From Cellulophaga sp. BC115SP (GTDB lineage Bacteria > Bacteroidota > Bacteroidia > Cytophagales > Spirosomataceae): DNA of 64,000 bases. Positions 7,941 to 14,952 of this stretch are shown here, one piece after another (the first letter of the stretch is position 1; the number at the start of each line of letters is the position of its first letter). Where the stretch lies: the NCBI RefSeq assembly GCF_009905545.1, contig NZ_JAAALB010000014.1:1-64000 (forward strand), in the 5' to 3' direction. The notes under the pieces were generated by a model that was given only the letters and a program-made list of their open reading frames with translations, had not been told where the DNA came from and made no database searches. The position numbers and the translations under genes were made by a program.

Positions 7941-9260
7941 TTATTTCAATTCATTAGCATGAATATCTTTTACCCAAACTTGTGTTCCTTTGGTATCATA
8001 TACTGTGATTTTCAAAACTCTGTCTTTCAAGGGTCCTGCTACTTCACAGATTGCAAAGTTACGTTCTGTGTATAATGTACCGTCAACAATTGGCGAATTA
8101 TTTTCGTCTTTAATAGGTTTTGACGGACCAGAAGTAAATGGCGAAATAGTTAAATCGTACAAAGGATAGAGATTTCCTGCTCTTTCTAATTTCTGTAAAC
8201 AAGTATGATGACGGTCGCCAGTCAAGAAAAATACGCCTGGTACTTTAGCATCTGCAATTTTCTTCAAAAGGTCGGCTCTTTCTGCATCATACGTTGCCAT
8301 ATTTTCGAATACCTTAGCTGGATTAACAACTTGCCCACCACAAACGATGAATTTGAAAGTCGCTTTACTTCCTGATAGAGCATCTATCAACCAATTGATT
8401 TGTTTTTGACCTAAAAACGCTCTATCTCCTGTATGGTTGTCATTGGGTGTGCGGAACCAACGGTTATCTAACATAAAGAACTGAACATCATTCCATTGGA
8501 AAGTACCTGTACAAGCTTCATTCTCGAAAATATAATTAGGGTTTGCCCAAAAAAGCTTGAACATTTCTAGTGACATATCTTTATTCCAGAAAGAGCGGTC
8601 AGCATCGTTTGGACCATAATCGTGGTCGTCCCAAATCGCATAATGGTGAACGCTACCCAATAATGGTTGTATTTCAGGAATACTTCTTGAATGAGTATTG
8701 CGGTGAATCATCCCTGTACGAGTGTTCCAATCTGGCTCACGGTAATAGAAATTGTCGCCACCCCACATCATAAAATCAGGCTGTTTTTGGTAAATCGCAC
8801 TGAAGATTTCTTGATAACCACCATAAGGACGTCCAGGGCGGTCTGTTTCTGATTCGTTGATATAGTTGCAGCTACCAAAAGCAAACTTAAAATTGGCTGG
8901 GTCTTTACGGTATTGCCACAACTCCTGCGACTGAAACGAAAGTGGATAATTACGTGCTACTTTTTTACCATTTACCCAAACTTCATAATCGTATTTTTTG
9001 CCCATTGTTACTTGGTCACAAACCAACTTGGCTACATTTCCATCATGTTTGTTGGTAATAGCTTCAGCGGTACTGTATTTGATAGCGGGATTTTCTTTAT
9101 CCCAATACACAAATTTCACTTTTGAAGGCTTTTGAGTTTGTACCCAAAGCATTACTTCCTTCATTTCAGAATAGCCCACCATAGGCCCACACTGAATCTG
9201 CGCTGTAACGGCAAACTGTACTATTTGAAACAATAAAATGAATAATAAGAATTTTTTCAT
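7941..9260 (-). CDS. PhoD-like alkaline phosphatase / metallophosphatase
   Basis: A 439-aa exported phosphodiesterase/phosphatase. The signal peptide covers residues 1-20 (MKKFLLFILLF...VTAQ). An Fn3-like N-terminal domain (about 21-105) precedes a PhoD metallophosphatase core with FGSCNY, MMWGGDNFYYRE, IWDDHDYGPNDAD and LTGDRHHTCL, which together supply the metal ligands Asp, Asn and His. The family releases phosphate from phosphodiesters in the periplasm or at the surface. It is followed by OsmC on the same strand and is divergent from lysA. Substrate cannot be told from sequence. Confidence 0.92.
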   Translation of the reverse strand: MKKFLLFILLFQIVQFAVTAQIQCGPMVGYSEMKEVMLWVQTQKPSKVKFVYWDKENPAIKYSTAEAITNKHDGNVAKLVCDQVTMGKKYDYEVWVNGKKVARNYPLSFQSQELWQYRKDPANFKFAFGSCNYINESETDRPGRPYGGYQEIFSAIYQKQPDFMMWGGDNFYYREPDWNTRTGMIHRNTHSRSIPEIQPLLGSVHHYAIWDDHDYGPNDADRSFWNKDMSLEMFKLFWANPNYIFENEACTGTFQWNDVQFFMLDNRWFRTPNDNHTGDRAFLGQKQINWLIDALSGSKATFKFIVCGGQVVNPAKVFENMATYDAERADLLKKIADAKVPGVFFLTGDRHHTCLQKLERAGNLYPLYDLTISPFTSGPSKPIKDENNSPIVDGTLYTERNFAICEVAGPLKDRVLKITVYDTKGTQVWVKDIHANELK

Positions 9261-9270
9261 GAGGGATGTT

Positions 9271-9301
9271 TTTAGTTGGTGATAAGATTGGGGTATCTTT
9301 G
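9271..9301 (+). promoter_or_regulatory. Predicted lysA promoter
   Basis: TATCTTTG at 9294-9301 matches TAnnTTTG, with TTTA at 9271-9274 as an imperfect -33 box after 19 bp. It gives a leader of about 115 nt before lysA. Confidence 0.45.
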
Positions 9302-9419
9302 TATTTAGCTTTTATTGAAAACAATGACAAAATAGTATTCTGAATTTTTATCTAAACGGCATATATATTTTGTTAATTTATCACAAAAGGCACAAATAGA
9401 ATTTAACAATAGCAAAAAA

Positions 9420-10664
9420 ATGCATTATTACGACATCCAAGGGATTCAATTGACAGAGTTGGCCGAAAAATTTGATACGCCTTTATATGTATATGACGCC
9501 AACAAAATTATCGAAAAAATAGGCATTCTTCGTGATTCATTCAAAGATGTTAACATAAAGATAAAATACGCTTGTAAAGCAAATACCAATTTATCTATCC
9601 TAAAACTCATGCGCAAACATGGGGTCGAAATCGACGTGGTATCTCCTGAAGAACTGCGTTTGGCATTGATGGCTGGATATGAGGGTTCACAAATTACCTT
9701 TACCCCAAGTGGTGTTTCGTTTGATGAAATAGAGTTGGCAGCTGAAATTGGTGCACGTATCAATCTCGATAACTTGGATGTACTGGAAGCCTTTGGAAAA
9801 TTGTATGGCAACAAAAAAGGTGCTTTGATTCGTATCAAACCTCACGTATTTGGAGGTGGTAACGAAAAAATCATGACAGCTCACCCTGAATCTAAGTTTG
9901 GTATTTCGATTCATCAGAAAGACCAAATTTTAGACATTGTGAAAAAGTATGATATGAAAATCATCGGTTTACATCAGCACACGGGTTCTGATGTAAAAAA
10001 TGCCGATGCTTTTACGCAAGCAGCTTCAGCTATTTTGGAAATGGCCAAAGATTTCAAAGATTTAGAAATCATTGATTTGGGTGGTGGATTTAAAGTAGCT
10101 TATAAAGACGGTGATATTACTACAAATATGGCTGAATTGGGAGCTGTTTTGAGTTCAGCATTTGTGAATTTTTGCCAGGAATACGGTCGTCCATTACAAT
10201 TATGGTTTGAGCCTGGTAAGTTTTTGGTCAGTGAGGCTGGAACATTTTTGACCACAGCTAATACCGTTAAAAAAGACCCAATCAAGACTTTTGTATGTGT
10301 AAACTCAGGTTTGAATCATTTGGGACGTCCGATGATGTATGGCGCTTATCACGATATTTTTAACGCCTCTAACCAAGACGACAGTCAACAAGATGATTAT
10401 CGTGTGGTGGGATATATCTGCGAAACAGATACTTTTAGTTGGTCGGCTGAGGGTCAGCAAAGTGAGCGTCGCATGAATACCGTCAACAAAGGTGATATTA
10501 TTGCAATGAAAAATGCAGGTGCATATTGTTTCTCGATGTCGTCACAATACAATTCTCGTATTCGCCCTGCGGAGGTTTTGGTCATTAATGGTGAAGCAAA
10601 ATTGATTCGTCGTCGCGAGAACTTTGATGATATTTTACGTAATACAGTAGAAGTAGACGTATAA
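9420..10664 (+). CDS. lysA: Diaminopimelate decarboxylase
   Basis: PLP enzyme that decarboxylates meso-diaminopimelate to L-lysine, the last step of lysine synthesis. The 414-aa fold type III decarboxylase shows the PLP lysine Lys53 in KYACKANTN, the HQHTGSD motif, the glycine loop DLGGGFKV, the EPGKFLVSEAG motif, CETDTFS with the cross-dimer Cys, and GAYCFSMSSQYNSR at the C-terminus. The ATG at 9420 is the natural start. The gene is monocistronic: a divergent neighbour lies upstream and a strong hairpin follows at 10676-10720. Confidence 0.96.
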   Translation: MHYYDIQGIQLTELAEKFDTPLYVYDANKIIEKIGILRDSFKDVNIKIKYACKANTNLSILKLMRKHGVEIDVVSPEELRLALMAGYEGSQITFTPSGVSFDEIELAAEIGARINLDNLDVLEAFGKLYGNKKGALIRIKPHVFGGGNEKIMTAHPESKFGISIHQKDQILDIVKKYDMKIIGLHQHTGSDVKNADAFTQAASAILEMAKDFKDLEIIDLGGGFKVAYKDGDITTNMAELGAVLSSAFVNFCQEYGRPLQLWFEPGKFLVSEAGTFLTTANTVKKDPIKTFVCVNSGLNHLGRPMMYGAYHDIFNASNQDDSQQDDYRVVGYICETDTFSWSAEGQQSERRMNTVNKGDIIAMKNAGAYCFSMSSQYNSRIRPAEVLVINGEAKLIRRRENFDDILRNTVEVDV

Positions 10665-10675
10665 AATGAAATATA

Positions 10676-10720
10676 AATTTAGAGTGAGGAGCTTGATAAT
10701 TATAAGTCTCACTCTAAATT
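10676..10720 (+). terminator. lysA terminator
   Basis: Perfect 13-bp arms AATTTAGAGTGAG (10676-10688) and CTCACTCTAAATT (10708-10720), followed by a T-rich tract. Confidence 0.8.
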
Positions 10721-10735
10721 CTCTATTTTTATCTA

Positions 10736-10941
10736 AGAGTATGTTTAAACTTCATAAGTCATTGAAAATGAAAAGACATGTATTTGTTTTCAGAAATCCT
10801 GTTGTTTGAGCCGAAGGCGAGTTTAGGATTTCTTGACTTTCTTTTGTTACTTTTCTTGTGTCAAGACAAGAAAAGTAAGGAGTAGCGAAGGGAAACTTTG
10901 TTTTTCCGATACAAGCCAAGTAAAATTTTTAAACATGCTCT
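10736..10941. mobile_element. MITE-like element, copy 1 (206 bp)
   Basis: Ends are inverted repeats: AGAGTATGTTTAAA at 10736 and ...AAACATGCTCT ending at 10941. The interior carries GTTTGAGCCGAAGGCGAG, TTTCTTGACTTTCTTTTG and the palindrome TTACTTTTCTTGTG...AAGACAAGAAAAGTAA. No protein-coding ORF is present. A related copy is at 39916-40152. The right end touches the TAG stop (10940-10942) of the neighbouring outer-membrane gene. A transposase-dependent (non-autonomous) origin is inference. Confidence 0.65.
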
Positions 10942-11677
10942 AAAATCCATATCCTACACCAAGCGATACGGTCGTAAAATTGTTGAAATCTTTGATTTTT
11001 TTCAAGCCATAATTAGCTCTCAAATCTACAAACCATCGCTTGTCGAAGCGGTATCCTGCTCCTGCCACTACTCCCATTTCCACCCGGTCACCAAAAGATA
11101 ATCCGCTCAAGTCAATCGTATTATTGACAGAGTAAGAAAAATAGTTCATGCTTGTCAGGTAAGATGCATAAGGTCCTACTTCTATAAAAAAGCTCTTTGC
11201 GTCATACCCAAAGCGATACTGGTACAATAAGGGAACATTGAGCATATTTATATGGAGCGTGATATCATTTTTTTGTGTTGCTTTCGACTGGTAATAAATT
11301 TCAGGTTGAAAGCGGCTTCTTGGTGTAAAACCAATGTTAGCAAAAGCACCGATTTCAAAAGTTGGAATCAAATCTGACTGCTCTCCTTCAAAAATAATTA
11401 CCTGTCCTATCCCTCCTCTTAATCCAAACCTATCAGGTGCGATTTCTTCTGGTACGCCAAAACGCCCGTCTCTGGTCGACATCTTATTGGCCTTAAATCC
11501 TTGTAAATTAGATTGTGGTCCTGCCGACTGTTTAACGCTTACATTGTTGGGCGTTTCAGACTTTGTATTTTTTACAGGTTTTGTAGGTTCTGCTTTCTTT
11601 TTTTGTTGTCCCAAAATATCCTGTTGGACAACTAATAATATGAAACAGGCAGTAAGTAAAGATTTCAGTTGATACAT
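10940..11677 (-). CDS. Small outer-membrane beta-barrel protein
   Basis: A 245-aa exported protein with a signal peptide at residues 1-23, a low-complexity Lys/Thr/Pro linker (about 25-60), and a C-terminal barrel of alternating aromatic strands ending in GVGYGF. A terminal Phe is the classic beta-signal for insertion by the Bam complex. The fold resembles PorT/OmpW-like outer-membrane domain families (PF13568-type); function is unknown. The stop codon TAG at 10940-10942 partly lies in the terminal repeat of the MITE-like element, but the natural Phe ending argues that the protein is complete. Confidence 0.82.
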   Translation of the reverse strand: MYQLKSLLTACFILLVVQQDILGQQKKKAEPTKPVKNTKSETPNNVSVKQSAGPQSNLQGFKANKMSTRDGRFGVPEEIAPDRFGLRGGIGQVIIFEGEQSDLIPTFEIGAFANIGFTPRSRFQPEIYYQSKATQKNDITLHINMLNVPLLYQYRFGYDAKSFFIEVGPYASYLTSMNYFSYSVNNTIDLSGLSFGDRVEMGVVAGAGYRFDKRWFVDLRANYGLKKIKDFNNFTTVSLGVGYGF

Positions 11678-12025
11678 ATAGTTTATGTTGTGTGTTAGTT
11701 GATTGGAGTTGAGTCATTTTATTGATTTCAACCGACTCATGACAATAATATCTTTTATTTCTACAGCAAAAATTAAGCTAAAGTAGTTTTTTTCTCCAAA
11801 ACAATCATCGGCAAAAATACGAATGACTGACAATTTTTATATGGCCCAAACACCAAAAGCGCCATTTTGGCAGTAAAAATATCAACAAAACACCCACAAT
11901 CATGCCAAAATGTCTTTATTTTTCAATTGGTATAGAACTTGTAAAAAAAATATTACCACCGCAACAAGTGGTAGTTCTTTTAAAGTGATTTTTTCAATTA
12001 ACAAAATAAAAAAACATTTACAGCC
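11678..12025. other. Intergenic region upstream of hsp20
   Basis: AT-rich, no ORF. A small hairpin TACCAC/GTGGTA at about 11954-11973 sits some 55 nt before the hsp20 ATG, in the probable leader. Its role is unknown; an RNA thermometer-type function is possible but unsupported. Confidence 0.5.
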
Positions 12026-12478
12026 ATGACATTCGTAAGACTAAACCCAGCAGTAAAAAGAAATTCAAATTTCAACAACGATTTCAACAACCTTTTTAAA
12101 CAATTTGACACCATGTTACCAAAAGCACATTTCCATAACTCATTGTATCAATCAATTCCAGCCGTAAACGTAAAAGAATCTGAAACAGGATTCGAAATTG
12201 AAGTGGCAGCACCAGGTTTGAAAAAAGAAAATTTCAAATTGAGTCTTCACGAAAATCGCTTAACTATATCGGCGGTTCAGGAACAACAACAGGAGGAAAA
12301 AACTGAAAAATATACTCGTCAAGAGTTTAACTATAACCAATTCCAACGCACATTTACACTACCTAAAAATGTAGATGGCGAAAAAATTGAAGCTACTTAT
12401 ACCGATGGCATTCTTCATGTAGGATTACCGAAAAAAGAAGAGCTTAAACCAGCCGTAAAAGAGATTGCAGTTTTGTAA
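12026..12478 (+). CDS. Small heat-shock protein (Hsp20 / alpha-crystallin)
   Basis: A 150-aa ATP-independent holdase that binds unfolding proteins. The alpha-crystallin domain spans about residues 45-140, beginning IPAVNVKESETGFEIEVAAP, with GLKKENFKL, and the family signature TYTDGILHVGLPK near the end. The short tail KEIAVL holds an I-x-V/L-type oligomerisation motif. The start at 12026 gives the usual Bacteroidota N-terminus (MTFVRLNPAV). It stands alone and is followed by a long-stem terminator. Heat induction is expected from the family, not seen. Confidence 0.95.
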   Translation: MTFVRLNPAVKRNSNFNNDFNNLFKQFDTMLPKAHFHNSLYQSIPAVNVKESETGFEIEVAAPGLKKENFKLSLHENRLTISAVQEQQQEEKTEKYTRQEFNYNQFQRTFTLPKNVDGEKIEATYTDGILHVGLPKKEELKPAVKEIAVL

Positions 12479-12878
12479 TCATAAAGAATAGACGTAAATA
12501 AAGATTGCTTCTTATGACATATAACATTGGGGAATATCCTTGACTTTTTTTCAATTTCGAGAAACAGTTGGACGGGTACTCCCCAATTTTTTTATCTAGC
12601 GAAATACAGAAAGTAACAGAATTCTTAAAATATGTTAAAATGCCTTTAATGTGTGCACCTTGAATATCGATTTTGCGTTAAATTAGCGTAGTGAAATCAA
12701 AAAAACTCGCTCAGTTAGTTTACTGGTTAGAGGCTCAAAAATACAGGCCGATTGTTTTTCAAAAAGCTTAAGTAAACAAGAGCCAACAGCTACAAATTTC
12801 AACAAAACAATCTATTCCACTAGACCGTTTAGGAAATAAAGTACGAGTCTGGTTCACATTAAAAACACTTTATTCAAA
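12479..12878. other. Intergenic region between hsp20 and htrA
   Basis: No gene was seen. Apart from the hsp20 terminator at 12527-12594, the 284 bp before the protease gene hold no clear promoter match; a candidate -7 box could not be assigned with confidence. Confidence 0.5.
12527..12594 (+). terminator. hsp20 terminator with long loop
   Basis: ATTGGGGA-type left arm (near 12527) pairs with TCCCCAAT near 12580-12587, followed by seven T. The stem is interrupted and the loop is long (about 35 nt). Confidence 0.6.
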
Positions 12879-14369
12879 ATGGAAATGAACAATAATTTAA
12901 AAACCCTTGCCATCGTTGGTGCTTTGAGCAGTGCGACCACGCTCGGAGCCTATAAGTTATTCATCGAAAAGTCTTCATCTGACGCTGTATTTTCAGATAC
13001 TCCATCTGCCTTTACTCGCATGGTGTCGAATAGTGGAGCGGCGGCAGGTTCATTAACAGAATTTACTTTCGCAGCAGAAAAAGCTACGCCTGCGGTTGTC
13101 CATATCAAAACAAAAATGACTCGTCAAGTAAACCGTCAAATGGTAGATCCATTTGAAGATTTCTTCGGATTTGGAGATTTGGGCGGTGGGCGTCGTCGTC
13201 AACCTGAAGCGCAAGAAGCTTCTGGCTCTGGTGTAATTATCAGTGCTGATGGTTATATCGTAACCAATAACCACGTAGTGCAAGATGCCGATGAAGTAAC
13301 TGTAATCCTTGGCGATAAGCGTGAATTGAAGGCTAAAGTAGTAAGTACTGACCCTTCTACCGACTTGGCCGTAATTCAAGTAAAAGCTACGAATTTGCCA
13401 TTTTTAACATTCGGTGATTCTGATGCTTTGAGAGTTGGCGAATGGGTATTGGCAGTGGGTAACCCTTTCAACCTTGAGTCAACAGTAACGGCTGGTATCG
13501 TATCAGCAAAAGGTCGTCAAAATATTATCGACCGTGATAAAGAAGATGTAAATCCACTTGAATCGTTTATCCAAACAGATGCAGCGGTAAACCCAGGCAA
13601 CTCAGGTGGTGCTTTGGTGAACTTGAAAGGTGAACTTATTGGTATCAATACAGCCATTTACAGCCGTACAGGTCAATTTGCGGGGTACTCGTTTGCTGTA
13701 CCTGTAAGTATTGTGAAAAAAGTATCAGCTGACTTGATTAAGTATGGTAACGTTCAGCGTGGTTACTTGGGCGTGAGTATCCAAGATGTTTCAGCGAAGG
13801 TTGCAGAGGAGAAAGGGCTAAAAGTGAGCGAAGGCGTATTAGTTGGCGGATTTGCCAATAATAGCTCTGCACAGTCTGCAGGGTTAAAAGTAAACGACGT
13901 GATCGTCAAAGTAGATGGTATTGAAACCAAATCGAATTCAAAATTAATGGAATTAGTAGGTCGTAAGCGTCCAGGCGAAACAGTTGTTGTAACTGTAAAC
14001 CGTGATGGTGCTACGAAAGATTTCAATGTTGTTTTGAAAAATAAAGATGGCAACACCAACATTGTAAAAGGTGAATCTGCTGGTGCTGCTATTGCTAGTG
14101 AATATCTTGGAGCTAAAATCACCAACCTTTCAGAAGCAGAAAAAGCCAAATTGAAACTTTCAGGTGGTGTTAAATTAACCGATGTAAATCCAGAAGGTCG
14201 TTTGGGCTATCAAGGAGTTGAAAGCGGTTTGATTATCTCAAAAATCGATGACAAAGCAGTAAAAGATGCCAAGGAAGCAGCTGATTTATTACAAAACCGT
14301 AAAGGTCGTGTAAAAATCGAGGGTGTAGATATGGACGGCACTCGTTACTACTACGTAATCGTTCTTTAA
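12879..14369 (+). CDS. HtrA/DegP-family periplasmic serine protease
   Basis: A 496-aa trypsin-like protease with two PDZ domains that degrades misfolded envelope proteins. The N-terminal hydrophobic segment (residues 7-27) is a signal or anchor. The catalytic triad is His132 (NNHVVQDADE), Asp162 (STDLAVIQ) and Ser242 (NPGNSGGALVN). PDZ1 runs about 290-385 (RGYLGVSIQDV) and a shorter, divergent PDZ2 about 395-490. Length and order fit the DegP/DegQ group. Monocistronic, with its own terminator. The name degP, degQ or mucD cannot be decided from sequence alone. Confidence 0.94.
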   Translation: MEMNNNLKTLAIVGALSSATTLGAYKLFIEKSSSDAVFSDTPSAFTRMVSNSGAAAGSLTEFTFAAEKATPAVVHIKTKMTRQVNRQMVDPFEDFFGFGDLGGGRRRQPEAQEASGSGVIISADGYIVTNNHVVQDADEVTVILGDKRELKAKVVSTDPSTDLAVIQVKATNLPFLTFGDSDALRVGEWVLAVGNPFNLESTVTAGIVSAKGRQNIIDRDKEDVNPLESFIQTDAAVNPGNSGGALVNLKGELIGINTAIYSRTGQFAGYSFAVPVSIVKKVSADLIKYGNVQRGYLGVSIQDVSAKVAEEKGLKVSEGVLVGGFANNSSAQSAGLKVNDVIVKVDGIETKSNSKLMELVGRKRPGETVVVTVNRDGATKDFNVVLKNKDGNTNIVKGESAGAAIASEYLGAKITNLSEAEKAKLKLSGGVKLTDVNPEGRLGYQGVESGLIISKIDDKAVKDAKEAADLLQNRKGRVKIEGVDMDGTRYYYVIVL

Positions 14370-14393
14370 TATTGCAATTTTGACTGATTGTAT

Positions 14394-14432
14394 ATTCCCC
14401 TACTTGCTCTTGCGGGTAGGGGATTTTTTTTG
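14394..14432 (+). terminator. htrA terminator
   Basis: TTCCCCTAC pairs with GGGTAGGGGA and is followed by an eight-T run; 25 bp after the stop codon. Confidence 0.85.
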
Positions 14433-14456
14433 CTATTGTGGATTTGGGATTAGGAG

Positions 14457-14513
14457 TGTAGAAGGATTATAGACACCATTTATTTCAGATATCGGATGTT
14501 GGATTGTGGAAGT
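14457..14513 (+). repeat. 57-bp dispersed repeat, copy 1
   Basis: GAAGGATTATAGACACCATT then TATTTCAGATATCGGATGTT. The reverse complement of 18705-18762 matches it at most positions (AAGGATTATAAAAACCATTT, then GGATGTTGGATT). Confidence 0.6.
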
Positions 14514-14820
14514 GTAATCTTCTATATTTTGTAAATAATAAAGGTATTTTACTTTATTTCGGAAAAAAGCAATACTTACAAAGTCAGAAATTGCTTGAAA
14601 ACCTTCATAATAATGATTACGAAACTATCGCTACTACAGAACTCATAACGAATTTTCTTTTTCTAACAATAGGCACAGAAGTACCTAAAAATATAAAAGT
14701 GTTCGTCATAGAAGCATGAATAGATTTTTGCCTAATGCGTGTTAATATAACTTTGTTTAGGCAAGGACAAAGGACAACTCCTCACTCAAAACTCCCAACT
14801 CAGCACTCTAGACCCCTCAC

Positions 14821-14858
14821 TAAAAAAAATTCCCCAGTCGAACAACTGGGGAATTTTA
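14821..14858 (-). terminator. Terminator of large outer-membrane protein gene
   Basis: AAATTCCCCAGT pairs with ACTGGGGAATTT around a six-base loop. On the minus strand the stem is followed by a run of T, matching the leftward gene that ends at 14953. Confidence 0.8.
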
Positions 14859-14952
14859 TTCATTACTAACATCAATTTGTTGTAATTATCTAGCAATTCT
14901 GTTTTTAATGGTTGAGCATTTTCAAACATAAAATAGCTACATAATCACCGTA

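Noticed and set aside
12716-12760. tRNA-like words CTCAGTTAGTTTACTGGTTAGAGGCTC upstream of htrA
   Set aside because: No cloverleaf can be drawn; no acceptor stem or TTCGA loop follows.
14504-14719. A 71-codon open frame beginning with TTG downstream of htrA
   Set aside because: It starts inside the 57-bp dispersed repeat, has no ATG, and no recognisable protein; possibly a relic, not a gene I can support.
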